Shown here: positions 1-9,970 of the stretch, one piece after another
Layout: each line of letters opens with the position of its first letter
Position numbering within the stretch: position 1 is the first letter of the stretch
NCBI GenBank assembly: GCA_907163375.1
Contig: CAJQUW010016138.1
Coordinates: 853,524 to 917,523, forward strand
Direction: 5' to 3'
Origin: Prostheceraeus crozeri
Taxonomy: Eukaryota > Platyhelminthes > Polycladida > Euryleptidae
Length of the DNA: 64,000 nt
The notes under the pieces: generated by a model
Databases searched by the model: none
Told to the model about the DNA's origin: nothing
The model's input: only the letters and a program-made list of their open reading frames with translations
Position numbers and translations under genes: made by a program

Positions 1-3000
1 TTTTTGAGTGGTAATTCCTAAAAAGAAACTATCTGTATCAACACCCAGCAAGCGAACCTCTATTACGAGAGGGCACGGTTTTAATATTTTGTAGAAGAGT
101 TGATACATTTCAAGCTTGGAATAATCTAAAACGGCTTGCCCAATATAGATGGGTTTGCACAACTCAACTTCAGATTTTATCATTTTAACACCTACAAGAT
201 CCTCATCGATAATGTCTCTATCAATGAAAAGAGGTGATGAGGTCAATTTGTGATATTTTTGTTCATCAACGACTAGTTTGTAGTTCATACGTTTTCTAAC
301 ATCCTCCATGGTCTTTCCGAAAAGACTGTTATTTTTATATTTATAAAAATCCTTTTCAAAATTATTTTGGGCTAGTGCACGTTTTTGACTGTTACTATCT
401 ATGTAGGGTTTGAGGAAGGCTTTCTGTCTAAATTTGATAATGCGGTGAAATGACTTTAGAAGCATGCCCATTTCTAAATAGAATTTTAGTATGCAGAAGT
501 GCACAATATAATTTTTCTTATCATATTGGGTGAGCAAAAGTTTGCGGCATGGTTTGTACCTTGGCTGTCCACACTATGTTAAGTTATTATGAAATTGTGA
601 CATGAATGGTGAAAACATATCTTCAGTCACTTCACCAGATTCAGGTGCGAGTGGGACATCAGCAGTTTCATTTTTAATGCTATTTGGATAAATCAAATCC
701 ACTTCAAAATAATATCCCCAATCACCTTCATCTGGAATCTTCAGTATGTTTGAAGGGTTGGAGTAATACTCAAGCTCATCTTGATTTAACCAACTAAACT
801 CGGAATGAGGTAGTGGTTTAGACAGTGAACTGCCATATAAATTATTTTGGTCATAGTACTTTAGGTGGATATGATCATCACCTACTGTTTAAGATTTTAT
901 ATGATGTTTATTTACAAATGTGAGACCACCGCGTATTCCGCGCTCAAATATATTATACATCTCCGGGTCTTGTAAGAGATGAATGGTCTCACCAGTCATT
1001 TTAAAGGCTGATTTAAAGGCCATGGCTGGTAGACTGACAAAGTGGACAGGATCTAATTTGTCTTCTTCTAATGCCACTCGTCGAAATTCCTGAAAGACAT
1101 CAGCCAGCAAAATGACATCTAATTCTAAGTAAGCGATCATATAATCGCCAAACGTTTTACAATCAAATTTTAACCATGCCTCTTGAGCATGTTCATAATC
1201 TTCTACTGGACAATCTTGACCCGTCAAATCGTTTTGGAATTTGTCAATGGAAGGAAGGGTTGTCTCATTTAGTTTAGACATTGAGCTAAAATATGCATAG
1301 GGAAAGACTCCTTTGCGAGTGACTATCTCATCCGTTAAGTTTGGATAGTGTTTCTTCAAAGTTTGACTATGGGGAAGAAACTTGAGATTACGAACGAGAG
1401 AAGCTAGTGACGCTGACATGAATTGGAATGAATCTAAAAATTTTATTTCGAAGAAGACTCTCTTATTTTCTTTAGTTTTATCTACTGGTACTTTTGCTGT
1501 CATTGCCATGAATTTTTCTCTCGTTTGCGCTATTACATTAAACTGCCACGATTTCATCTGGCTCAACCCTCCTTTTATGAGCATATGACTGTCATAGCCC
1601 TTAAAGTTGTGAAAAATGACGGGTAGTACACGACGTCTCAACCTAAGTGAAAAGTTACATTTGGAGCAGAGTGCGTTTCTAAATTTACCAGTGATGTGAT
1701 CATGATCACGCACTTTCTTAATTTTATCGTCATCAAACGTTTTATGACATTTAGGACAGGATGTGCAACTTTCAAATTTTTGTTTGTCTTCATCTGACAT
1801 ATGTAGTGACTTACGCTGCAATTGGGAATCATATGATTGTTGAAATTTAGCAGCTTTATCGAGAAATTCTAGAAATTTTGAAATGCAATCTTCACCTTGC
1901 CAAGTATGCATTTTGTTTTGTCTATTCCTAAAGTGGTCATGCCATACTTCATAGCAGGATATGGCTGCTGGCTTGTGGATGATATCATCAATGTAGCATT
2001 CTATGTCTGCGTAAATGATACGCAGGGGACTTAATTCGTCACCATTATCCCTATGTGAAAATATTTTATCTTTGGGCATGCGTTCCTTTTGTAATTTACC
2101 TCGCTTGCACCATTCATAGTGAGTTTCAAATTTATCTTTACTCCAAAAGGAGCGGATGCAGCGGTCGCATACAAAATGTTCACCTCTTTTAGAGTGCCCC
2201 AAGGGAGTGTACAAGCGAGAGATTTTGGGAATACCACAGTAGTGCCATTCCTCGCTATCATCTTGTTTTACTAATAACAGGTTGACTACACGTTCATAAC
2301 AAGTTGAACGTGAATTATAGCGGGCACCCTTCAACCCCTTCTCCCACACGTGAACGACAATTTTAATCTTATTATGTTTTTCGAACGTTTCTACATCTTT
2401 GATTTTCATGTTGTTACTATCACAACCTTCAAAGTCTAGTTCATCCTCCCACTGTCTATAGCTATAGGTATGATTTCGATTCGCGTTGATATCATTATAG
2501 TGAAGGATGGATAGGACTGCATATTTGAAACACTGTGATTTACAATCGACATTGATGACAGCTTTCTTATTATACAACGTTTTTGGTAGTTTAAATGTGC
2601 CTCGAGCTGCATGACTTTCTAATAGGGAAATTTTGAATATGGCTGAGTCCACGCCATCAAAAATGAGAGCGCTGTCGCGTTGATTGAATTTATCTACATT
2701 TGATTTTAAACATTGAATGTGAAAATTTAGCCAAGACTCGCAGTCTACAACTTCGGTTGCGGAAGAGGAAGGAACATGAAACTGTATTCTCTCCGTCACT
2801 TGACCCGTTTGAAAATCTATCTTAATATATTTTAGTTTAAGGTAGATGAGCGCCTTCATTCTAAAATTGCCTAAATTGTTGAAGAGCGCTTCGATAATGT
2901 TAGAATTTTGAAGGAGCCACTCAGGAAAATCTACTATTTGAGTATTGGACTCCATGCAGTAGTCGCGTACTAAATTATTATGTGAAACATTAATGAGGGA

Positions 3001-3303
3001 GATGGTAGAGGTACCGTTGGTGTAGTGATCATTTGCATGCGTGTGTTGAAGTCTGTGCGAAGATCGCTGAAAGCGACTATCAAAAGAAAGAGGGCACAAA
3101 TCGCAAGGAAAGGAGATGTCATCGTCAGAATCAACTTCACCTCCGGAGATTGACGCCGCTTTGCGTTGACACACACGTTGTTTGATGTGTCGAAGGAGAC
3201 TGTGCTTCCTTGTAAACATATGTCCGCAGTCAGCACATTCCCACTCGTTGCCTTGTCGCGAGAGTCCTGAGCTGGAACTCACATCACCTGAAAGAGAAAT
3301 CAT
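1..3303 (-). pseudogene. POLB: Protein-primed type DNA polymerase B, Polinton A (partial)
   Basis: Family B DNA polymerase with 3'-5' exonuclease, the replicase of Polintons. From the N-terminus (3303) it shows C2H2-type zinc fingers (WECADCGHMF, then FPCDLCPLSF), a third finger near residue 385, exonuclease motif I (YADIECY), an endonuclease-VII-like zinc motif (CPKCHKTF to RDHDHITGKF), exonuclease II (HNFKGYDSH) and exonuclease III (YLELDVILLADVF). The palm motifs continue toward position 1. The gene is cut by the window edge and broken in about two places. It is nearly identical to the Polinton B copy at 32839-36638. The upstream region is shared with a divergent rightward ORF at 3752. Confidence 0.93.
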
Positions 3304-3751
3304 TCTATCATCTCTGTTTAAGTCTCAGTGTATTGTTACAACCTACTTTGACTCAACAACTCTAAACTTTCCTCGAGAAGGGAGGGCGTTGGTGATGAAG
3401 TTGATGCCTGAAATTGAGGAAGATGCTATTAGCCACACGTTTGAGGGAGATGAGTGAAGAAATTTTCAACTTACCATTTCAACGAAATCAAGTTTAAGGT
3501 TGATACTTCAACAAGATAGAGACTTCACTCAAATTTGGAATTCACGAGAGAGCAGTTCACTTGCACGCCTCAAATATAGAATTCGCCAGAGAACACTTCA
3601 CTTATATGCCACAAAGACAGAGTGAAATGACACGAATGTCACTTTACATATATACTTTCATATTCATCATTCATTGGCTGTTCATTCTGATTGGTTGCTT
3701 GTTGATACTTAAGAATTAGAAAACATTTCAAAGTCATTATTCACAGTCAAC
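3304..3751. promoter_or_regulatory. Divergent promoter region of Polinton A
   Basis: This spacer separates the leftward polymerase gene from the rightward ORF at 3752. It holds two imperfect copies of a ~45-bp unit (around 3538-3612, built on AATTC, CAGTTCACTT and CTCAAA) and AT-rich TATA-like stretches near 3645-3660. The same arrangement recurs at 36639-37101 in Polinton B. A role as a shared promoter is inferred from position only. Confidence 0.45.
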
Positions 3752-4198
3752 ATGACAAGCCCTCCGACAACACCAAACACAAAATTCTCTTCTCCATGCT
3801 CAACACCAAAGGCGCTCGTTGCACCAAACGCTCCAACGAAGGGGAAGGTAGAGAAGGTGTACCGACTGGACAATATCAGAAAGTTGTCATTGCCAGCGGA
3901 CGACGAAGAGAGTGTATGTGAGAAGGAGTGTCCCGACTTAACAGGCGTGAGGTAAAAGTATCTCCAGTACGATACTGACGATGTGATGGAGATCACCAGC
4001 AGCAAATTCCTCCACCAATTATGGGAGTGGTACACCCCTAACTCCCAGCCACGAACTATGGCGGAGTTGGAGCATATTGACAAAGTGAGGCTCGCAGTGG
4101 AAGAACGATTAAAGCAAGTGAACTGTTTTTGTTATCTATGTGAAGCCAGACTCTGGGACGATATTGACGATGAAGACCTTTTGAAATACATGCCATAA
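3752..4198 (+). pseudogene. Unrecognised small accessory gene, Polinton A
   Basis: This rightward small gene corresponds to the open 145-residue ORF at 37102-37539 in Polinton B and is broken once here. The product has a Ser/Thr/Pro-rich N-terminus (TSPPTTPNTK) and a charged C-terminal half with a Trp/Tyr-rich patch (LWEWYTPNSQ) ending in an acidic tail. I recognise no domain. It is divergent from the polymerase and ends in a bidirectional AT-rich poly(A) region shared with leftward transcripts. It may be an early regulatory protein, which is only a guess from its position. Confidence 0.5.
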
Positions 4199-4214
4199 TA
4201 AATTTTTATTTCGT
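4195..4214. terminator. Convergent poly(A) signals
   Basis: An AATAAA on the plus strand directly at the stop codon of the 3752 ORF is followed at once by the reverse complement of a second AATAAA serving leftward transcripts. The same compact arrangement occurs at 37537-37555 in Polinton B. This suggests the rightward ORF and the leftward cassette transcripts end back to back here. Confidence 0.5.
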
Positions 4215-5000
4215 ATTATCTTTGCTTTCATACTGACTTACTTGAATGGGGCTTCAGTGGATGATTTAACCATGCATACTTTTTCATTTGGAAATAGTAG
4301 CACGCTTAGTCTAACTTGTAAATCATAAAACATTTCATATGGGCGATGATGGTAGATGAAATAGTGTTAAATAAAATTAAGATAGCTTACACTTCTGATA
4401 CAGGGATAGCAATCGACTGCGATCCATGTGTAAAGAGCTTGTTAGACTACGGATGGGCTTAAGTGGATGATTTAAACATGTATACTTTTTCATTTGGAAA
4501 TAGTAGTACGCTTAGTCTAACTTGTAAATCTTAAAACATATCATATGGGCGATGATAATAGATGAAATAGTGTCAAATAAAATTAAGATAGCTTACACTT
4601 CTGATACAGGGATAGCAATCGACTGCGATCCATGTGTAAAGAGCTTGTTAGACTACCGAAGAGAGAAGTGTGTTATGTTGCGTGTGGCGCGTGAGTGTCC
4701 TCCCATTTCATTCCATTCATCAATTCGTCTCAGTGATAGAGAGAGGTAGAACTCATGGTTCTTATAACGTATGCAATGGAAAGTTTATAAGGCAACCTTC
4801 GACAGTTGGCTAAATGTCGCCCTGGCGCGAATGCATACTACGTTGAGACAGAGGCAATCACTTGCAAACATGACGCAGAGAGGTTTAACAAGATTGACCA
4901 TTGCCGAATGTCCCTTGCGGTATACATAGCTATGGGTTTCACCGCCGCCCTTTACAGGAACGCCCGTCGAAAGGAAGTATTACACCGAACTTCATTTGCA
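4215..5000. repeat. Tandem ~205-bp duplication and shared Polinton A/B spacer
   Basis: A unit starting near 4259 (GATGATTTAAC) is repeated with few changes from 4464, giving a period of about 205 bp. Polinton B carries a single copy (about 37597-37785). The following stretch to 5000 is almost identical to 37786-38131 of B, and a diverged copy lies at 15795-16170. No coding potential is conserved, so this looks like 3' untranslated or spacer DNA of the element. Confidence 0.7.
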
Positions 5001-5130
5001 ACGTTCAAGTTGACTGATAGCAGATTCAACTTTATGATAGTATTCGCCAGTCCGAAGACTGCCCAGGGCAAACCGCGTGGAGGTTCTATCATGTCTTGCC
5101 CCATGGTGGCCCTTAAGAGAGCCGATGGTT
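5001..5130 (-). repeat. 3'-end module copy 1 (Polinton A)
   Basis: A ~130-bp unit recognisable by ACGTTCAAGTTGACTG at one end, GCCCAGGGCAAACCGCG in the middle and CCATGGTGGCCCTTA near the other end. It lies directly downstream of the leftward ORF 5156-5410. Related copies are at 5524-5654, 6001-6130, 38132-38239 and 38239-38362. Confidence 0.75.
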
Positions 5131-5155
5131 AATTCTCGGGTGTGAATTAAGTTGA

Positions 5156-5410
5156 CTATTGGCTGGAATAGTCAATGGGTATGACGGTTAGGTTGTCATA
5201 GACCCTGTACCGCCTAAGCCGTGGTGCTGCATCTGGCACCTTTCGGATGCGAGTGGTATTCGGAGTCCATACCTCATCCGTCCAAACGATCTTCTTGATC
5301 TTCCCCTTCTTCTCATCCTCTTCATCCCACTCGTCGAGGATGATGAACTCGGGAATGGCGTTGTCTTCATCGATGAAGACGGGAATGGTGCTAGTAGATG
5401 TTGCTTCCAT
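5156..5410 (-). CDS. Unrecognised small acidic ORF, Polinton A
   Basis: An 84-residue leftward ORF with an acidic middle (DEWDEEDEKKGKIKK) and a C-terminal basic patch. No known domain is visible. It lies in a cassette row: each leftward ORF in this part of Polinton A is followed on its 3' side by one copy of the ~130-bp module, here 5001-5130. Polinton B lacks this ORF at the corresponding place, so it may have been gained in A or lost from B together with one module copy. Coding status is inferred from the cassette arrangement and an open frame only. Confidence 0.4.
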   Translation of the reverse strand: MEATSTSTIPVFIDEDNAIPEFIILDEWDEEDEKKGKIKKIVWTDEVWTPNTTRIRKVPDAAPRLRRYRVYDNLTVIPIDYSSQ

Positions 5411-5523
5411 CGTGACTTGAAATTCAATGAGAAGCGCTACAATCTTCTGGCTTATATAGGGTTTTCAACAATGAATTGCTCAACAGCGAATCAGAATGCT
5501 TCAGGGATAGCAATCGACTGCAT

Positions 5524-5654
5524 AACGTTCAAGTTGACTGATGGCAGATTCAACTTAATGATAGTATTCGCCAGTCCGAAGACTGCCCAGGGCAAACCGC
5601 GAAGAGGTCCTATCAAATCTTGCCCCATGGTGGCCCTTAAGAGAGCCGGTGGTT
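5524..5654 (-). repeat. 3'-end module copy 2 (Polinton A)
   Basis: Second copy of the ~130-bp module, lying 3' of ORF 5677-5943 and 5' of ORF 5156-5410. Just before it, at about 5504, is a short segment (GGGATAGCAATCGACTGC) also found at 4605 and 37740, which marks an old recombination joint within the element family. Confidence 0.7.
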
Positions 5655-5676
5655 CGTTTTCGGGAGTAACGTCATC

Positions 5677-5943
5677 TTACACCCTACCAATTCTGCTGAG
5701 AGAGTCTTTGACTCTCTCTTTGGTAGCAGTGTCGACTTCCACGCTAATTGGCACATGGCTAAAAAGTGGAATGTAGCGCCATTCCGTTGGATTGACAACA
5801 GTTGCTGTCATCGGATTGCCAATCCGAGCAAGATTTTTGTGGACTCTGTCTTGCTCCTCTAGCCTGACAAATTCCTCAAATAAATTTCGCGGCCTTAACT
5901 GCGGTCCGCGAGGAGACCTGACTTGACTGTTCGGCGTCTGCAT
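5677..5943 (-). CDS. Unrecognised small ORF, Polinton A
   Basis: An 88-residue leftward ORF starting at 5943, with a basic Pro/Arg-rich N-terminus (SPRGPQLRPRN) and a predicted mixed C-terminal region ending RVKDSLSRIGRV. No family is recognised. A module copy follows it at 5524-5654, fitting the ORF-plus-module cassette pattern. No equivalent is seen in Polinton B. Codon content is not strongly distinctive, so this is a moderate-confidence call resting on context. Confidence 0.4.
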   Translation of the reverse strand: MQTPNSQVRSPRGPQLRPRNLFEEFVRLEEQDRVHKNLARIGNPMTATVVNPTEWRYIPLFSHVPISVEVDTATKERVKDSLSRIGRV

Positions 5944-6000
5944 GATTGAAATGAAATGAAATGAGAGGCAGTGGTTTATATACCCCTCTAACGCGACGCA

Positions 6001-6130
6001 ACGTTCAAGTTGACTGATAGCAGATTCAACTTAATGATAGTATTCGCCAGTCCTAAGACTGCCCAGGGCAAACCGCGTGGAGGTTCTATGAACTCTTGCC
6101 CCTAGGTGGCCCTTATGAGAGCCGATGGTT
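6001..6130 (-). repeat. 3'-end module copy 3 (Polinton A)
   Basis: Third copy of the module, lying 3' of the zinc-module/coiled-coil gene (6240-7464). It is separated from that gene by a ~50-bp candidate intron (about 6183-6234) with GTAAGT donor and TTGCAG acceptor on the minus strand, which would place the module in the 3' untranslated exon. Confidence 0.7.
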
Positions 6131-6239
6131 CGTTCTCGGAAGTGTCGTGATGGGGTGGTGAAGGCGGGCAAAGATCTGCAATAAAAATGATATGTATTAG
6201 AATAGGATATACTATCTTATTTATTTTTCACTTACCAAG

Positions 6240-7464
6240 TTAGCCATCCTTAGGTAGTCTCGCGCGCTTCCTGACAGAAAATTTGTGGAAATGGCCGCGC
6301 ATTCTCAGGCTGGCATGGAGAAATTTTTTGGTTGGATGGCCGTTATAACATATTATTGACTCGTCCAGAGTACGGTTGACGAGTACTTCACCGTCAAAAT
6401 GAGTATCCCGAATAGGGATGTGAAACTCAAACAACCTATCCTCATTCACACGATTCCACTCATCCCTCATGCGCTCCAACTTCTTTAAACGCCTGCCTCT
6501 CATCACCCCGCCGAGCCACAGTCCTCTCCAACTCAACATTCCTCGCTCTCAACACACTCATCTCCTTCATCATCTCCTCAAACTTCGCTTCTGCATCTCT
6601 CATTCTTCTCTCCGCAGCACTCGCCCTCTTTTCACAGTCATCATTCTTCTCTTCTAACTCTCGCGTCTTATTCTTCAAATCGGTCACACTACGCCTCATT
6701 CGAATATTCTCATCCGCTACCTCCTTCGACTTCAGTTCCTTCTTTTTCAACTCATCCAACTCCTTCACGACTTCATCCTTCACCTTCTTCAAACTCTCAT
6801 ACTTATTCACCAACAAATCATGCGCCATCTGCTGCGATACATGCCTCTTCTCTTCATCCTTCAACCACCTCGCCGACTGCTTACGTATCCCACCACTCTT
6901 CACTTTTGGGGAAGATGAGCTCTGCGGGGGGTCGGTTATGACAATGTTTGACACCTCCGACGACGAAGAGCTCAACTTCCTCACACGCTTCCTCACACGC
7001 TCCCTATCTAAATCCACATCATCCTCATCATCACTCTCAAGCACTCTCTTTCGCCCAATCTCAGCCTCCAACGACGCAACTGCTCTCGCCAACTCATCAT
7101 TCTCAACAACATTCTCAACCTTGCCCTCTCGCTCTATCGCCAACATTCGCTCCCTCTCTTCAAAAATCAACTGCGTGAATCGCAAGTCATTCACAAAACC
7201 TCCACTACAGTCAGCATGCACTCTGTAAAAACGCGCCTCATCCTCGTCACCCTTCAACACTCTACACTTCACACACGCAACCCTATTCAGGATAATCATG
7301 TGGTCGGTGCCCGCCTTCTTGACATGCGCCTCGGCGTCCGCACTGCGATTGATTCGCCCACATGTACACATCTTAATATGGAATTTTCTGGTTTTGTCGT
7401 TAGCCATGCCTGAGATTTTATCGTTAACTGTAAGATAATGAAATTTGTATAAGTTTGGAATCAT
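6240..7464 (-). CDS. Zinc-module and coiled-coil protein, Polinton A
   Basis: A leftward ORF beginning near 7464 (a likelier start is the ATG at about 7407, before NDKTRKFHIK). The N-terminal ~70 residues hold FHIK-C-x-C, a C-x2-C pair (VACVKC) and a final H-x2-D-C, a probable zinc module. A serine/acidic disordered middle follows, then a long Lys/Glu-rich heptad region (LKKVKDEVVKELDELKKKELK) typical of a coiled coil. Further on, a C-terminal basic segment (KFSVRKRARLPKDG) matches the end of the Polinton B relative at 38450. The coil and that end lie in overlapping frames near 6460-6540. The role is unknown; the same architecture recurs in B and as a spliced gene in C. Confidence 0.6.
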
Positions 7465-8213
7465 GTAGTACAGTCATATTCCTAAAGCATTACACTTAGT
7501 GAGGAATGATAGATTTGAGTGTAGTGAGTGGCACTCGATCCCGTCGACAGCCCGAAGGCCTTGTACTGATCACTAGGGAAGTGAGAGATCTTCCCCGATA
7601 CCCGCTATTTACAGCTGAAGACATCATTGTCACTGCCCCGAAGTGGTAACAGCAACGCCGAGTCAAAGGTAGTGATCAGTAGCTGGGATCTAACCCCTCA
7701 AAGCTGCCTTAGACTTAGTTAAATTTGAAATCTGATAGCAGATTTGAACTTAGCATACTTGAAAACCTTAGTCTACATGTTAAAACTTTGAAAAAAACTG
7801 AAAATTAAGAATTTTTTAAAAATTCCGCATATTACTACTCATACTACTTTTAAAAAATTTTATCAGTAGTAAAGACACTATCAAACTCTATCACACAAAC
7901 TTTGAAGTAAGAAGATAGCTTGCCTACTTCAAAAGATAGAGTCCTTTGAAACACCCGATATCGGGAGCTCAGAGCGACGACCGTCGCTTACCTCGTCTTT
8001 CGATGAAGTGATCAGACTTACGTTGTCGGGGGTTTATATATGCTCGGAAGAAAACTTAAAATGGCTCTATCTCCGAAAGTATTCATCGTAGCGACATGCG
8101 GTTTGTTGCAAACGATTCGTCTCATCATTCTCTATCATATGACACCTGAACCATTCTCATATGACCACGGGAAGTTGGTCCGTTAGCACATGTCCATGCA
8201 ACATGCCACAAGT
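7465..8213. other. Terminal non-coding region of Polinton A
   Basis: No gene is visible. From about 7960 (GGGAGCTCAGAGCGACGACC) the sequence aligns loosely with 40293-40390 of Polinton B and 17100-17220, including a TATA-like TTTATATATG near 8029. It probably holds the promoter for leftward genes and the inner edge of the terminal repeat. Confidence 0.45.
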
Positions 8214-8461
8214 GAAAAAATTCCTAAGTGTGAGAGCTCCAGTGTGGTGAAAATTTTGAAAAATTTACTTCCGAATTTCGACCTGGGACCTTCACCAAAA
8301 CATTTTTCATCAAATTTCACGGACCCCCCCTCCCCCCTCCCCCCCGTTCGGAGAAATTTGATGAAAAATGTTTTGGTGAAGGTCCCAGGTCGAAATGCCA
8401 CACTTTGGAAAATTTTCAAAATTTTACCCATACAAAGTCACTCTGACACTTAGGATTTTTT
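8214..8461. repeat. Large palindrome with G/C-tract centre
   Basis: The inner arms 8276-8317 and 8354-8395 are perfect inverted copies over 42 bp, around a spacer rich in C-runs (8324-8345). The inverted similarity continues imperfectly outward to about 8214 and 8461, where CCTAAGTGT on the left mirrors ACACTTAGG on the right. The whole could fold into a ~250-nt hairpin or cruciform. It lies in the presumed terminal region of Polinton A. Confidence 0.85.
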
Positions 8462-8641
8462 CAGGTGAGCTCCGACCTAAAATCTTGTAACAGCTCTAAC
8501 TTTTGAACGGCTGGTCCGATTGACTCGCAACAAAAAATGTCGTCGAGCAGTTTTTTCTCCTCTTTCAAACGAGTAGCTGTAAGACAAAATCCGTCCACTA
8601 GAACCAAAGTTAGAAGATTGCTGTCGGGGGGGGGGGTCAGT

Positions 8642-8762
8642 GAAATTTGATGAAAAATGTTTTGGTGAGGGTCCCAGGTCGAAATTCCACACTTTGGAAA
8701 ATTTTCAAAATTTTACCCATACAAAGCCACTCTGACACTTAGGATTTTTTCAGGTGAGCTAC
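8642..8762. repeat. Direct copy of the right palindrome arm
   Basis: Nearly identical to 8353-8470 in the same orientation (AAATTTGATGAAAAATG onward). The 170 bp between the two copies match the terminal modules seen at 17850-18270 and 40800-40920, including a G-run near 8627-8636. Confidence 0.8.
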
Positions 8763-8839
8763 GACAGTCCACCCTCCCAACCTGGCCGGCACACCACGCC
8801 AACCTGGACAGCACATCACCGCGCGCTACGACGGCCGGC

Positions 8840-9040
8840 CAGAGGGAGGGGGACGTCAGACTCGAAGCAACACGACGCCACACCACGACCGACACGACGG
8901 ACAGGAGGGGGGACGTCAGACTACAAGCAACACAACGCCACACCACGACAGACTCGACGGACAGGAGGGGGGGGACATCAGACTCGAAGCAACACGACGC
9001 CACGCCACGACCGACACGACGCACAGGAGGGGGGACGTCA
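8840..9040. repeat. GC-rich tandem repeat, ~60-62-bp period
   Basis: About three units built on AGGAGGGGGGACGTCAGAC followed by AAGCAACACGACGCCAC. The composition is far more GC-rich than the surroundings. It yields long open frames by chance on both strands; I see no gene. It ends at the segment GACGGCGGCCATCTTGCG, also found beside Polinton B at 41345. Confidence 0.8.
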
Positions 9041-9085
9041 GCGACGGCGGCCATCTTGCGCTATCCAGAAGTGGAGTTTTACTTA

Positions 9086-9711
9086 CTACTCATTCCATTC
9101 CTCTAATGAGCTGTATTGCAAGCGGGACCAAAACACATGTTTGTTGATTGAAACTGTCATTATCTGCCGGTGGATTTTGCAGGGAAGTATCAAGCACGGG
9201 AGAGAATGGATGATAAAACTGACTTAGCACAGGAGAGAATGCACCCATGGCTAGTATACTTACCATCAGCAGTGATAGGGTTAAGCACATTGCCTCCTCA
9301 GCAGATAGAATGTTTCAAGAACACAAAGGTGAATGATAGCGCTCTCTCTCTCTCTGTGGCACCCGTCTGTCGCATTGCCCCCTATACACATTGAATTTTC
9401 TATCTCATCTGTCCAACGAACAAGGATGCAAGAACTTATCGTCAACTCCCTCATCTCAGGCCCTCTCACCTAGCTGATTGCCACACAACTCATTGCTATC
9501 GCACCGGAGATATCATCGTGGACGACTGAAAGGATTCTCAAATTGACAATTCGTTACTGTGCACTCTCACAGTTCCGCACGCGCAAGTAACCATTTGCTG
9601 CTAAAGCATGGAGACTGCCGATTTGTTCAAGGCTTCAATGCCTTGCTAGCCAGTTACAAAAATGATGGAAAAATATAAGGGAGACGTTCACACTCATTCA
9701 TCAAATACAAG
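9086..9711. other. No recognised feature
   Basis: Unique-looking DNA with a short CT microsatellite near 9342. No convincing gene, repeat or RNA was seen. Confidence 0.4.
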
Positions 9712-9960
9712 TTGTTTGATGCAATGTCATTCGATATAGCTTTTTTCGATATGAGTCGAACCCTTGAGCTCCGCTGTGGATACAGAGTGAAGATGGGGAA
9801 AGTCTTTCTCCTGGCTGCTTTGCAGGCAGAGAAAGACGAAGCAATTCGCTGCCCCATCCACCTCATTCCACATGAGCTTGTGGAGAACCCTTTGTTCAGG
9901 GATATGGCGCTAGAGTATCTGTCGTTGCTGAGAACTCAGCGTCCGGAATACTTCGAATAA
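9712..9960 (+). CDS. Small CPxH protein related to a Polinton C gene
   Basis: An 82-residue ORF. It shares a layout with the 96-residue product at 46799-47089: a DM(S/T) start to the domain, a CG motif, ALQ, then CP(I/V)H followed by a hydrophobic-aromatic C-terminus ending in a Tyr-containing segment (RPEYFE versus DLYPSF). The Cys/His pattern suggests a reduced zinc-binding fold. A 10-bp hairpin straddles its stop codon. It stands alone in AT-rich DNA 6 kb from any other Polinton gene, so it is probably a stray piece of an old element. Function unknown. Confidence 0.45.
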   Translation: MFDAMSFDIAFFDMSRTLELRCGYRVKMGKVFLLAALQAEKDEAIRCPIHLIPHELVENPLFRDMALEYLSLLRTQRPEYFE

Positions 9961-9970
9961 TCGAAGTATT
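9947..9970 (+). terminator. Hairpin at the end of the small CPxH gene
   Basis: Arms 9947-9956 and 9961-9970 are perfectly complementary (10 bp) around a 4-nt ATAA loop, and the stop codon lies in the loop. It may form an RNA 3'-end hairpin. Confidence 0.5.

Larger units (their letters stand above)
1..9085. mobile_element. Polinton A (Maverick/adintovirus-like), right-hand part
   Basis: The window opens inside the polymerase gene of this element, so its capsid block lies to the left and out of view. What remains is DNA polymerase B, a rightward small ORF, leftward small ORFs each followed by a repeated module, a zinc-module/coiled-coil gene, and a terminus with a large palindrome and G-rich tracts. 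Positions 1-5130 are collinear with 33290-38362 of Polinton B in the same orientation, with about 98% polymerase protein identity by eye, so A and B are recent copies of one family. The right boundary is placed at the shared stretch near 9045-9085, which reappears beside B at 41345-41390. The visible part is broken in a few places. Confidence 0.85.

Noticed and set aside
6469-7413. Plus-strand Ser/His-rich ORFs opposite the coiled-coil gene
   Set aside because: They are antisense shadows of the Lys/Glu-rich coiled-coil frame, with composition explained by complementarity.
8754-9227. Arg/Thr-rich protein gene
   Set aside because: The open frames on both strands arise from the GC-rich 60-bp tandem repeat; no homologous or biased coding pattern is present.
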